This document shows, piece after piece, positions 53,107 through 61,855 of a DNA stretch of 64,000 nt. Under the pieces are notes generated by a model. It saw nothing but the letters and a program-made list of their open reading frames with translations. It had not been told where the DNA came from and did not search any database. Numbering within the stretch: the first letter of the stretch is position 1; each line of letters opens with the position of its first letter. A program made the translations under genes and the position numbers. This DNA is from Pelagibacteraceae bacterium AG-404-P07 (GTDB taxonomy: Bacteria > Pseudomonadota > Alphaproteobacteria > Pelagibacterales > Pelagibacteraceae): assembly GCA_003216235.1 (NCBI GenBank), contig QCJE01000001.1, positions 16,001 through 80,000 of the forward strand. The letters run 5' to 3'.

Positions 53107-54177
53107 TTAAATTTTTATAAATAAAAATTTTATTCTTAAATAAAGAGATAACAAAAATACCTTAAAGTATTTTATGTAAAATAGTTTATTAATTTTATTA
53201 AAATTATTCCAATTTGAATCCATAATATTAAAAAAGAATTCAGATTTTTCAGAAATTTGATGTCTATCATCATTTATTTGATCCAAATGGTTTTCTTTTA
53301 TTTTTTTAGATAAATAAGTAATTTTTGTTAAAATTTCTTCAAATTTTATATTCAAAAAATTTGCTACTTTTTTCATTTCTTTTTCTTTATCATCCACAAG
53401 TGCTTCTAGAGATGTCAAAAAAATTTGATCTGGAAACTTTTTTTTTAATAATCTAATTTTTTTTTTTTGATAATTAATTTTTTTTAAAAAATCTCCTTTT
53501 GAAAATATCAAAAAATATCTATCAAAATCTTTAATATCTAAATTTCTTATCTTTATGAAATTCAAAACTCTTGATTTCATAATTCCAATACTTTTTCTAT
53601 CTACATAAATTATTTTTGAATTTGGAATATTATTTAGTGCGAATTCTATACTACTTATATTAGTGGGTAACTTACTGACAATAGATTTTTCATTTGATAA
53701 AATGAATTTTTTATCTAGCCAATTTGAAAAAAAATTGTAATAAAATTTTTCTATAAATGTTTTAAAAGATAAGGCAGAATCTTTATTATTTTCTAAATCT
53801 TTCTTCAAATTTTTCATAAAGTTTTGAAAATCAAAATTAAATTCCAAAAAATCTTTTTCAAGTGCTGACGTATGATTTGGATATGTTTTATCATTTGAAT
53901 ATCTTTCTAATTTTTTAATATCAATATCTAAAAGGATGTTCTCTAGATCTTGTTCAGTTATGTAATAGTTTTTTTCTTTATACTTTAAAAAAAAACAGAA
54001 GTTTTTATCACTAATCTTTCTATCTTTAATTTCATTGTAATTATTTATTAAATTTTGAAATGCTTCAATTATTTGAAAATGAATAGCATTAACTAGGAAT
54101 TCAGGATGACCATCAAATAAATAAATTATTGTTGATTTTCCTGAAGCAGTACCTCCTCCTATAAAAATATTTCTCAT
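53107..54177 (-). CDS. Sulfotransferase-like P-loop protein
   Basis: 356 residues. A strong Walker A GGTASGKST at residues 8-16, then LFDGHPEF, a KIIYVDRKSIGIMKSRVLNF segment and LTSLEALVDDKEKEMKKVANFLNI, resembling the YEDLV....M..IA.FLGI pattern of PAPS sulfotransferases. The classical 5'-PSB loop is replaced by a kinase-like GxxxxGKST, so phosphate-group chemistry is possible. It sits 92 bases downstream of the DAHP-synthase-like gene, at the left end of a 12-gene minus-strand run. Confidence 0.5.
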   Translation of the reverse strand: MRNIFIGGGTASGKSTIIYLFDGHPEFLVNAIHFQIIEAFQNLINNYNEIKDRKISDKNFCFFLKYKEKNYYITEQDLENILLDIDIKKLERYSNDKTYPNHTSALEKDFLEFNFDFQNFMKNLKKDLENNKDSALSFKTFIEKFYYNFFSNWLDKKFILSNEKSIVSKLPTNISSIEFALNNIPNSKIIYVDRKSIGIMKSRVLNFIKIRNLDIKDFDRYFLIFSKGDFLKKINYQKKKIRLLKKKFPDQIFLTSLEALVDDKEKEMKKVANFLNIKFEEILTKITYLSKKIKENHLDQINDDRHQISEKSEFFFNIMDSNWNNFNKINKLFYIKYFKVFLLSLYLRIKFLFIKI

Positions 54178-54269
54178 AAAATAAATTTTTACTTTTGAAA
54201 ATAAATTTTAATTAAGCTCAAAATTATTAAACTACCTTAATAAATCATCTATTTTTTTAAAAAATTTTT

Positions 54270-55157
54270 TCACAAAATTCTTCTTTTACTTATCTGATTA
54301 GAAATTATATTCATTTCTTTCATAAGATTACGAAATTCTTTAAAATCTATAGGTTGCAATGGATCAACAGCTGAGTTGTGTGGGTCTGGATGGACTTCCA
54401 GCATAACTCCATCTGCACCAGATGCTATACTCGCTAAGGCCATAGGTCTTACCCATTGTCTCCAAAAAGTTGCGTGTGAAGGATCTACAATTATGGGTAA
54501 ATGCGTAACCTCTTGAGCAGCTGGCACAACTTGTAAATCTAATAGAAATCGTGATGTTGATCTATGTGTATGAGGAACTGAAACTCCTCTTTCACATAGA
54601 ATTACTTTTTTATTTCCCTCAATTAACACATACTCTGCGGCACCTAACCAATCTCTTAATGAAGAACCATAATGTCGTTTAATCATTATAGGTTTTTTTG
54701 TTTTCGCACATGCGGTAATTAAAGGATAATTTTGCATATTTCTAGATCCTATCTGAAGTATATCAGCAACATCGCAAACTAAATCTAAATATTTTTCCTC
54801 CATAATTTCGGTAATAACAGGAATGTTGTATTTATCTTTTGCTTCTGCCAACCACTTTATTCCATCTTCTCTTGTTTCGTTATATTTTTTATTTCTATAT
54901 GGAAAAGTTAACGGCTTGAAAGCTCCACCTCGCAAAAAGTGTGCTCCACTAGATTTCACATTTTTTGCAACATCTAATATAAGCTTCTTACTTTCTACCA
55001 TATTTGGTCCAGCAAAAACTGGTATTGTATTTCCACCAAACTCAACTCCAGCTATCTTAAATTTACTTTTATGATTTTTGTTTTTCTTAGCGGCTAATGG
55101 AAATTTAGTCTTTAAATCTTCAATTGAGATATCTTTTCCTGGAAATTTATTATCCAT
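54270..55157 (-). CDS. DAHP synthase-like (AroF/KdsA superfamily) 3-deoxy-ulosonate phosphate synthase
   Basis: 295 residues, TIM-barrel. Conserved LRGGAFKPLTFPY, ITEIM, ILQIGSRNMQNY, LGAAEYV..EGN, CERGVS, IIVDPSHAT and MLEVHPDP place it nearest the AroF-type DAHP synthases, but the metal-binding Cys of AGPC is Asn (AGPNMVES, Asn52), the pattern of metal-independent KDO8P synthases; His228, Glu254 and Asp265 remain. KRHYGSS replaces the usual KRG. It condenses PEP with a sugar phosphate; which one is open. Next to the carbamoyltransferase gene (5 bases). Confidence 0.78.
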   Translation of the reverse strand: MDNKFPGKDISIEDLKTKFPLAAKKNKNHKSKFKIAGVEFGGNTIPVFAGPNMVESKKLILDVAKNVKSSGAHFLRGGAFKPLTFPYRNKKYNETREDGIKWLAEAKDKYNIPVITEIMEEKYLDLVCDVADILQIGSRNMQNYPLITACAKTKKPIMIKRHYGSSLRDWLGAAEYVLIEGNKKVILCERGVSVPHTHRSTSRFLLDLQVVPAAQEVTHLPIIVDPSHATFWRQWVRPMALASIASGADGVMLEVHPDPHNSAVDPLQPIDFKEFRNLMKEMNIISNQISKRRIL

Positions 55158-55162
55158 TCTTT

Positions 55163-56887
55163 TTATTTCTTTTTAGCTTTTTTAATTAAAAATGTGTCCA
55201 TTATTAGATAATCTATTTTATATTTTCTAAAGCAATCTATAGCATCCTTTGGGCTATTTACAATTGGTTGGCCTTTAATATTAAAAGAAGTGTTTAATAA
55301 AATAGGAATTCCAGTTATTTTTTTAAATTCATTTATTAACTTCCAAAAATTAAGGTTTAAATTTTTTGAAACACTTTGAGCCCGACAACTTTCGTCTACA
55401 TGAACCACTGCTGGAATGGATTTCTTTTTATTCTTTTTTACTTTGCAAGCAATCAACATATGAGGACTAGATTGTTTTATAGAGAAAAAATCATATAAAT
55501 TTTCATCTAATACTGCTGGTGCAAATGGTCTGAAGTACTCTCTGAACTTAACATTTTTATTTATATGATCTCTCATTTTTTCTGGAAAAGGTTTGCATAA
55601 AATACTCCTATTCCCTAAAGCTCTTGGACCAAACTCAGTTGCTCCTTGATACCATCCAATTATTTTTCCTTCAGAAATTAGTTTTGCAGTTTGTAAAAAA
55701 ATATCATTTTTATAATCTTTAAAATTAATTTTTTTTTTAATTAAAATTTTTTGTATTTCTTTTTTTGATGTTCTTGATCCTAAATAAAAATCATAATTTT
55801 TTTTAAATTTAAAATTTTTATGATATTTAGAATGACTATACAAACATGTGCCGTAAGCTACACCGGCATCACCACTTGCTGGTTGAACAAATATCTTCTT
55901 AAAAAGTTTTGATTTTTCAATTTTTCCATTTAAAGAGCAATTAAGCCCAACGCCACCAGAAATACATAAAAAATTAGATTTTGTTCTCTTTTTTAATATC
56001 TTTAATTGGTACAATACAATTTCTTCGAGTCTATCTTGAAGAGCAGCAGCAATATTTTTATGATGTAATGATATTTTAGATCCAGGTTTTCTTTTCTTAC
56101 CAAAAATTTTATTAAATTTATCACTTACCCACTTATTTCTTACTTTGTGGTAATCTATCCAGTCTTTATTAATAATGTATTTTAATGGATCCTTTTTATC
56201 AATTTTTATAATTTCCCTAAAAAAGTCAATATATCTTTTATTTGAATTTCTTAATTTGGCTTTTGAATTGCCGTACGGGGCAAGCCCCATTATTATTCCC
56301 TCATCACAATAAATATTCCAGCCTAAATGAAATGTAATAGCTGTATAAATCAAACCTAGTGAGTCGGGATACTTATTTTCTTGATGAATTACCTTGATCT
56401 TATTTTTGTTACCAATAGCAAATAGAGCTGAATGGATTTCACCTATCCCGTCATAAGAAATTATTAATGATCTATCAAAGCCACTGGGGTAAAAAGTGCT
56501 TGCCAAATGGCAAAGGTGATGTTCGTTGAAATCAATCTTTTTTTTAAAATTAAGTTTTTTCCTTAAAAAATTTTCAGTTTCACTTAATTTCTTTATTCTA
56601 TCAATATCATTGATTAAAAAGTTTATTCTATCATTGTTGTTTACTGCAAGTTTAATATATTTTTCTTTAATTTGAAGATAAGGATCATTTGAGAATGATA
56701 TTAAATCGATATCATTTAATTTTAATTTGGCAATTTTCAAACAATCATTTATTGCCTCCATTGGAAAATTTCTTGAATGTTTTATATAATCATATCTTTC
56801 TTGTTCACATGCTGCTACTACTTTTCCTTTTATTGAAATACAGGCAGATGTGTCATGGCCTCCATAATTTAATCCTAAAATATTCAT
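55163..56887 (-). CDS. NodU/CmcH-type O-carbamoyltransferase
   Basis: 574 residues. N-terminal Kae1-like domain with LNYGGHDTSACI, FNEHHLCHLASTFYPSGF (metal-binding His), SYDGIGE and CISGGVGLNC; C-terminal YrdC-like domain with GATEFGPRALGNRSI, FREYFRPFAPAVL and LNTSFNIKGQPIV. It transfers carbamoyl from carbamoyl phosphate to a hydroxyl through a carbamoyl-adenylate, as in Nod factors, cephamycin and ansamycins. It shares one base with the aroE-like gene and precedes the DAHP-synthase-like gene by 5 bases. Confidence 0.93.
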   Translation of the reverse strand: MNILGLNYGGHDTSACISIKGKVVAACEQERYDYIKHSRNFPMEAINDCLKIAKLKLNDIDLISFSNDPYLQIKEKYIKLAVNNNDRINFLINDIDRIKKLSETENFLRKKLNFKKKIDFNEHHLCHLASTFYPSGFDRSLIISYDGIGEIHSALFAIGNKNKIKVIHQENKYPDSLGLIYTAITFHLGWNIYCDEGIIMGLAPYGNSKAKLRNSNKRYIDFFREIIKIDKKDPLKYIINKDWIDYHKVRNKWVSDKFNKIFGKKRKPGSKISLHHKNIAAALQDRLEEIVLYQLKILKKRTKSNFLCISGGVGLNCSLNGKIEKSKLFKKIFVQPASGDAGVAYGTCLYSHSKYHKNFKFKKNYDFYLGSRTSKKEIQKILIKKKINFKDYKNDIFLQTAKLISEGKIIGWYQGATEFGPRALGNRSILCKPFPEKMRDHINKNVKFREYFRPFAPAVLDENLYDFFSIKQSSPHMLIACKVKKNKKKSIPAVVHVDESCRAQSVSKNLNLNFWKLINEFKKITGIPILLNTSFNIKGQPIVNSPKDAIDCFRKYKIDYLIMDTFLIKKAKKK

Positions 56888-57894
56888 TATCTATTTTGTT
56901 TTAACATAAATTTTTGAATTTTCTTATAATTTTTATATTCATTTACTTTTGCAAATGCAATTACTGCTTGGTCTAAATTCATTTCACTGCCATTAAAAAT
57001 TTTGTTATTAAATGATTCACAAATTTTTTGAATGACTGTTTTTTTTGGGTTATAAATGATATCAAATACTTTTACGTTGTTATTATTTTTAAAGAATTTG
57101 TAAGAATTTGAAAAATTTTCCTGAATTAAAAATTCATTTTTAGAAATAAATTGTTTTTCATCCATAGAATGAACGTATTTAATTTTTTTAATACTAGACA
57201 ATGGTGAAAAGTATTTAAGATTGTAAAAATTTTTTTCCTTATTAAACCAGCAATCAAAACCCACTGAAGTGGCATTAATAACAAGTTCAACATCTTTTAA
57301 ATTTCTCAATTTACCGAAATTTTCAATTATATTTAGATTTTTATAACTCATGTTATTAAAAAATTTTCTTAAATTATTTTGGCTTCTATTAAATAAATAA
57401 ATAGGATTTTTCTTAAATATCTTTAAAACAGATATTACAGCTGCTTTTCCGACACCTCCAATACCCAGAACAAGAATCTTATTATTTTTTTTTATCCGTA
57501 TTCTTTTTAAGGTCTTACAACATCCCTCAAAATCAGTATTAAAACCAAAAAGTTTTCCATTTTTTAACTTCTTAATAGTATTAATTGATCCAATTATTTT
57601 TGAATTTTCATCTATTTTATCTAAATATTTCATTATTTTGGACTTGTATGGAATGGTAACTGATCCACCTATAAATTTATCATCTGACTTAAGTATTTTA
57701 ACCAATTTTTCTAAATTTTTCTCTTTTACATCAAAAGGAATCATCGAAAGTGACATTTTTAATCTTTTAAACGCTTTATTCCATAATTTTGGTGATCTAG
57801 CTCCAGAAGAAGGATTTGATCCAATTATACAAGCGAACTTATTTTTATAAGTTTCTTTAATTTTATTTGATAAAAATTTATTATATCTTTTCAT
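56887..57894 (-). CDS. Shikimate dehydrogenase-like (AroE family) protein with insertion
   Basis: 335 residues versus about 270-290 for AroE. Catalytic Lys84 (GGSVTIPYK) and Asp121 (GFNTD) are present, as are GSINT, the NADP loop GIGGVGKAA, INATSVG and DIIYNPKKT, then GSEMNLDQA. About 65 residues separate INATSVG from DIIYNP, several times the usual distance. No other shikimate-pathway gene is nearby except the DAHP-synthase-like one, and the carbamoyltransferase gene overlaps by one base. A quinate, aminoshikimate-type or other cyclitol substrate is possible. Confidence 0.78.
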   Translation of the reverse strand: MKRYNKFLSNKIKETYKNKFACIIGSNPSSGARSPKLWNKAFKRLKMSLSMIPFDVKEKNLEKLVKILKSDDKFIGGSVTIPYKSKIMKYLDKIDENSKIIGSINTIKKLKNGKLFGFNTDFEGCCKTLKRIRIKKNNKILVLGIGGVGKAAVISVLKIFKKNPIYLFNRSQNNLRKFFNNMSYKNLNIIENFGKLRNLKDVELVINATSVGFDCWFNKEKNFYNLKYFSPLSSIKKIKYVHSMDEKQFISKNEFLIQENFSNSYKFFKNNNNVKVFDIIYNPKKTVIQKICESFNNKIFNGSEMNLDQAVIAFAKVNEYKNYKKIQKFMLKQNR

Positions 57895-57983
57895 ATATTT
57901 TTTTAGCCCTTTTACTATTTAATTCAAAATTAAGTAACAAAAACTTTAAAATAAGTTATTTCAAAATGAGAATATTAAATAAG

Positions 57984-59060
57984 TTAATTATTTTTTCCTA
58001 ATTTTTTTGATTTTTTATTTTCGTTCATTTTGACCCATTTTTTTTTTTCACAACTATAATAAATTGAATGTATCAATTTAGTTGTCATCAATGCTTCATG
58101 ACAACTTACAACGGGATTAATAATATTTCTTTTTAATCTTCTGATTGTCTCATTAATTAAAAATACATGATTGTTACCATATCCATTTTGGACCTTCTCA
58201 TCGTACTTTTTTTTTATCTTTGATAATTTTATATTCAACAATTTCATTTTAAAATCTTTAATTTGATTTAATGCTATACCACTAATAACTATTCTGCCCT
58301 TTTCTCCCAAAACTGTAACAGAAGCCTCAAGATCTAATGGCCTAGTGGCAGTAGTAGCTTCAATAGTGCCATTAAATCCATTAGAAAATTTTACCAAAAC
58401 ATGCATTGTATCTTCAGCTTGTAATCTATTTAGTCTGTTTGAGCTTACGGCACATACTGATTTTATTGGGCCAAAAAGCCATCTCATAACATCTACATGA
58501 TGTATTGCTTGCTGGTTAATTACACCGCCATCATCTTTCCATTTTCCGTGCCACTCATCATTATAATAATCCTGGTATCTGCACCATAAAAGCTTTATTG
58601 AAACTGAAACAATTTTTCCAAGTTTTTTTTTTTCAACTAATTCTTTTAAAAATTGAATAGATTTGTTAAATCTATTTTGAAAAACAACTCCACACATAAC
58701 ATGGTTCTTTTTAGATAATTGTTCTAAAAAAAGAGTTTTATCAGGTGTCATTGTAAGTGGTTTTTCACAAAGAACATTAATTTTTTTTTTTATTAAAAAT
58801 TTAGCTATCTCAAAATGAGAACCAGAGCTTGTCAAAATAAAAACTAAATCAATATTTGTATAAAATTTAGGGTCTCTATAATTTTTAAAAGCCTTTATTT
58901 TTAAAGATTTAGCATAATTCTTACTTTTTATAATTGATTTATCACAAACCGAGACTAATTGAGCTTCTCTGAAAAATTTTTTGTTAAAAACTTTTTTTTT
59001 ATAATGTTCAGCAACTCGTCCACAACCTATCAAGCCAATTTTCAAAAATTTTTTTTTCAT
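57984..59060 (-). CDS. Gfo/Idh/MocA family oxidoreductase
   Basis: 358 residues. NAD-binding IGLIGCGRVAEHY, VSVCDKS, FILTSSGSHFE and VLCEKPLTMT with the catalytic Lys, then GGVINQQAIHHVDVMRWLFG. These enzymes oxidise or reduce a ring carbon of a sugar or cyclitol; in polysaccharide loci they often make 3-keto-NDP-sugars. Lies 89 bases upstream of the aroE-like gene and 14 bases after the methyltransferase. Substrate unknown. Confidence 0.9.
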   Translation of the reverse strand: MKKKFLKIGLIGCGRVAEHYKKKVFNKKFFREAQLVSVCDKSIIKSKNYAKSLKIKAFKNYRDPKFYTNIDLVFILTSSGSHFEIAKFLIKKKINVLCEKPLTMTPDKTLFLEQLSKKNHVMCGVVFQNRFNKSIQFLKELVEKKKLGKIVSVSIKLLWCRYQDYYNDEWHGKWKDDGGVINQQAIHHVDVMRWLFGPIKSVCAVSSNRLNRLQAEDTMHVLVKFSNGFNGTIEATTATRPLDLEASVTVLGEKGRIVISGIALNQIKDFKMKLLNIKLSKIKKKYDEKVQNGYGNNHVFLINETIRRLKRNIINPVVSCHEALMTTKLIHSIYYSCEKKKWVKMNENKKSKKLGKNN

Positions 59061-59074
59061 CTAAAAATTATCTA

Positions 59075-59734
59075 TTATTTTTTCGCCAAAGCAAACATAC
59101 CCTGGGATTTCCCTTTTAAAAAATTTGGAATTAACTTGTTAGTGCCGCTAAATGGTAAAAAATAATTAGCTATAAAAAACCTAAATTTACCTTTATACCA
59201 CCACTTTGATTTACATCTTAAACTAGGCATTAACATTACTTTATTAAATCCTTTTATTTCAAGTAATTGTTTTAATGAATCTGGAGAATAAGGTTTCACA
59301 TGGGTAACATCATCAAAAAAATTATTTTTGCTATATTTCCAATTTGGTGTAGATAAAAATAAAAATGACCCTGGTTTTAAAACTCTCATTATTTCATTTA
59401 AAAATAAATTTGGATCTTTTAAATGTTCTATTACTGCAAGACTAACAATCAAATCAAAACTATTATTGCCAAACTTAAATTTATCTTTTTCAAAATCAAG
59501 CTCTTCTATATCAAGAGAAGAATAAGAGATTTCTCTACTATTTATTGAGTCCCTTAAAAAATTATCTCCTGAACCAAGGTCTAAAATTTTATGACCTTTA
59601 TCTAAATTGAAACCATAAAATTCTCTCAACAAAAATTGAATTGTATAAAGTTCCCTCTCAGCAAAAATTTTCCTTGTATTGTCTTTTTGATCGACCTCAA
59701 TTTTGTGATGAAAATATTCTTTTTTGAGAGACAT
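59075..59734 (-). CDS. Class I SAM-dependent methyltransferase
   Basis: 219 residues. SAM-binding ILDLGSGDNFLRDSI, acidic loop YSSLDIEE, FDLIVSLAVIEHLKDPNLFLNE and VLKPGSFLFLSTPNW, a standard Methyltransf_11-type domain over residues 45-155. It probably methylates the sugar or cyclitol made by the neighbouring enzymes. Between the PseF-like gene (5 bases) and the Gfo/Idh gene (14 bases). Confidence 0.85.
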   Translation of the reverse strand: MSLKKEYFHHKIEVDQKDNTRKIFAERELYTIQFLLREFYGFNLDKGHKILDLGSGDNFLRDSINSREISYSSLDIEELDFEKDKFKFGNNSFDLIVSLAVIEHLKDPNLFLNEIMRVLKPGSFLFLSTPNWKYSKNNFFDDVTHVKPYSPDSLKQLLEIKGFNKVMLMPSLRCKSKWWYKGKFRFFIANYFLPFSGTNKLIPNFLKGKSQGMFALAKK

Positions 59735-59739
59735 TTTGT

Positions 59740-60432
59740 TTATTTATAATTTTTTTTATTAATTATTTTATACTGAAGATTTGCCATTTTAAGGTCTTGT
59801 ATTTCATTAATATCAACTGATCTCATTCTATCAATCTTTAAAAAAGTTGTTTTTTTCGTCAAATTACCTTTTTTATTTAATAATGATAATGTTTTATAGA
59901 AATAAAAACTTCCTGTATCATGATATAAATTCTGTAAATCTTGAGATCTATATTTGGAGTATTTTTTAAATAAAAACTCAATCCAATTATTTCCTCTCTT
60001 TTTAAATGATCTATAAGGAGAATAATTGTAATCTGTAATTGGAATTAAATAATCTGCATTTGTTTTTTTTATTTTTTTATACGCCTTAATTAAATCTTTA
60101 GTAGTAGCCAAGACTGCTGTAGGATATAAACAGCAATGATATTTTACTTTTTCAGAAGAAATTTTTTTTATTGCATCTATAATAACCTCTGTTGAGCTTG
60201 ATTTATCATCTGAAATATTTTTATTTCTTTTAAAGGGTACTTCAGCTCCATATTTTTTTGCAATTTTTGCAATTTGACTATCATCAGTTGAAACAATAAT
60301 CCTTGAAAACAATTTACTTTTTTTTGCTAAATTAATTGCATAAAAAATTATAGGTTTTCCATTAAAAATAATTATATTTTTTTTTTTTATCCTCTTACTT
60401 TTACCTCTTGCTGGTATAATGCAAATAGTCAT
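59740..60432 (-). CDS. pseF: PseF-like pseudaminic acid cytidylyltransferase
   Basis: 230 residues. Nucleotide loop IIPARGKSKRIKKKN, then IIVSTDDSQIAKIAKKYGAEVPF and CCLYPTAVLAT, and the LYHDTGSFYFYK segment that is typical of PseF. It makes CMP-pseudaminic acid from CTP. The gene is 3 bases from the PhyH dioxygenase gene and close to pseH and pseG. A close relative of different type is at 51238. Confidence 0.85.
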   Translation of the reverse strand: MTICIIPARGKSKRIKKKNIIIFNGKPIIFYAINLAKKSKLFSRIIVSTDDSQIAKIAKKYGAEVPFKRNKNISDDKSSSTEVIIDAIKKISSEKVKYHCCLYPTAVLATTKDLIKAYKKIKKTNADYLIPITDYNYSPYRSFKKRGNNWIEFLFKKYSKYRSQDLQNLYHDTGSFYFYKTLSLLNKKGNLTKKTTFLKIDRMRSVDINEIQDLKMANLQYKIINKKNYK

Positions 60433-60435
60433 TGA

Positions 60436-61281
60436 TTAATATTGGATAGTTTTAAAATAATTAGAGTTTAATTGAAATGCTTTTCTTAAAGTTTTCAAAC
60501 TTCTACTTTTTGTTTTCAAATTAAATTTAGGAGATATTGATGTAAAACCAAATAGTTCTTTTTGTGTTTTATTCAAAAGCTTAAATATTTTAGGACCACA
60601 TTTCGTCCAGTCTGTTGAGGGTTTAATCCACCATCTTTTATAATGACATAAAATTCCCCATCTCTTTTTTGAATTTATGTTTTTTCCTATTTGATGCCAA
60701 GTGTGACCAAGAAAAAAAATTGCGGATCCTTTTTTTGCTTCAACAAATTTAGAATTTCTTTTTATCATTTTAGAATATTTATTATGATTTTGTATACGAA
60801 CTCCAGAGATATGACTTTTAGGCCAAATACGTGTTGCACCATTTTCTTTTGTAAATTGATTAAGACAATAACACACAACCACATCTGAAGTATTTTCAGA
60901 ATATCTTGAGGGCAAATGAGAATCGATATGAACTAAAGTGTTATATTTTGATTTTACATTTAGACTTGCGCTAGCCTGACAATTATCCAATATGAATGTT
61001 TCTTTAAAAATTTCTTTTAGTATTTTCATTGTTAAATTCTTATCGATCACATCTAAATAACTTTTAGGATCCCTTAAAGGTAAATCTCTTATTACTAATT
61101 GGCCATTATGAGAGTTTTCATCAATAAAATTTTTATTTTTAAAAATCCTTTTTTTTAAATTTTCCAAATTTTTAATTTTTCTATTACAATCTTGAGGACT
61201 AATAATATTTTCAATAACACAAAAACCATTCTTAAATAGTTCCTTAACAATTTTTTTTACAATTAATCTATTATTTTTCAT
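60436..61281 (-). CDS. Phytanoyl-CoA dioxygenase (PhyH)-like Fe(II)/2-oxoglutarate oxygenase
   Basis: 281 residues. Jelly-roll dioxygenase features: LVHIDSH (HxD iron ligands, about residue 117), GATRIWPKSH, and GHTWHQIGKNINSKKRWG supplying the distal His and the 2-oxoglutarate-binding Arg. PhyH-like enzymes hydroxylate small molecules. It sits between pseF (3 bases) and pseH (11-base overlap), suggesting it hydroxylates a nonulosonate or its precursor. That role is inference. Confidence 0.75.
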   Translation of the reverse strand: MKNNRLIVKKIVKELFKNGFCVIENIISPQDCNRKIKNLENLKKRIFKNKNFIDENSHNGQLVIRDLPLRDPKSYLDVIDKNLTMKILKEIFKETFILDNCQASASLNVKSKYNTLVHIDSHLPSRYSENTSDVVVCYCLNQFTKENGATRIWPKSHISGVRIQNHNKYSKMIKRNSKFVEAKKGSAIFFLGHTWHQIGKNINSKKRWGILCHYKRWWIKPSTDWTKCGPKIFKLLNKTQKELFGFTSISPKFNLKTKSRSLKTLRKAFQLNSNYFKTIQY

Positions 61282-61855
61282 TATCTGAGAAATATTTTCT
61301 ATAAATTTGTTTTTTTGTACTCTTCCATTTAGACTTTTTTAAGACGAGATATACAGCATTTATTATTTGTTTATTCAAAAATTTTTTTCGAGAATAGTTT
61401 GTAAATGAGATTTCTTTAAATCCAAATTTTTTATGTAATCTTGATATTTCTAAATTATTTCCCAAAACATAACAATATAACTCGTTCAATTTAAATATTT
61501 TAAAAAGAAATTCAATTGCTTTGTATTCAATGGATGCACCAAGTCCTATAAAATTTTTCTTATTTGATATATAAAAAGACCATTCACCACATAAAATTTT
61601 TTTATTAAAATTATTGAAGCCCAAGCCCCCTATTAACTGATCGTGATAATTGATAGTATAAAAGAAATTTGTCTTGGAAGATTTAACTTTATTGCACCAT
61701 AAAGAATGCTCAGAAATTAAAATTTTATGCTGAGTTTTCATTTTTTTTCTAATTTTTTCCTCATTTCTGATTTGTCTAATAAGTTTTATTTCTAAAGAAG
61801 TACATCTTTTTAAAGATTTAAATTCAATGTTATTCAATACTGTTTCAAGATTCAT
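61271..61855 (-). CDS. pseH: PseH-like GNAT N-acetyltransferase
   Basis: 194 residues, GNAT fold. IRQIRNEEKIRKKMKTQHK at the start, ISEHSLWCNKV, IGGLGFNNF, GEWSFYISNKKNFIGLGASIEY and NLEISRLHKKFGFKE follow PseH, which acetylates the 4-amino group of the PseC product. Overlaps the PhyH-like gene by 11 bases and an SDR gene by 11. Its distance from pseBC (15 kb) shows that the pathway is split within the island. Confidence 0.82.
   Translation of the reverse strand: MNLETVLNNIEFKSLKRCTSLEIKLIRQIRNEEKIRKKMKTQHKILISEHSLWCNKVKSSKTNFFYTINYHDQLIGGLGFNNFNKKILCGEWSFYISNKKNFIGLGASIEYKAIEFLFKIFKLNELYCYVLGNNLEISRLHKKFGFKEISFTNYSRKKFLNKQIINAVYLVLKKSKWKSTKKQIYRKYFSDNEK

Noticed and set aside
53109-53130. 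Perfect 10-base inverted repeat at the 3' end of two convergent genes as a bidirectional terminator
   Set aside because: The stem is entirely A-T and the loop only two bases; such repeats are common by chance in this composition, and stability would be low.
54270-55157. DAHP-synthase-like gene as the missing PseI/NeuB
   Set aside because: Motifs (GGAFKP, IGSRNMQN, CERG, DPSHAT) are of the DAHPS/KdsA superfamily; no NeuB-type C-terminal SAF domain is present.
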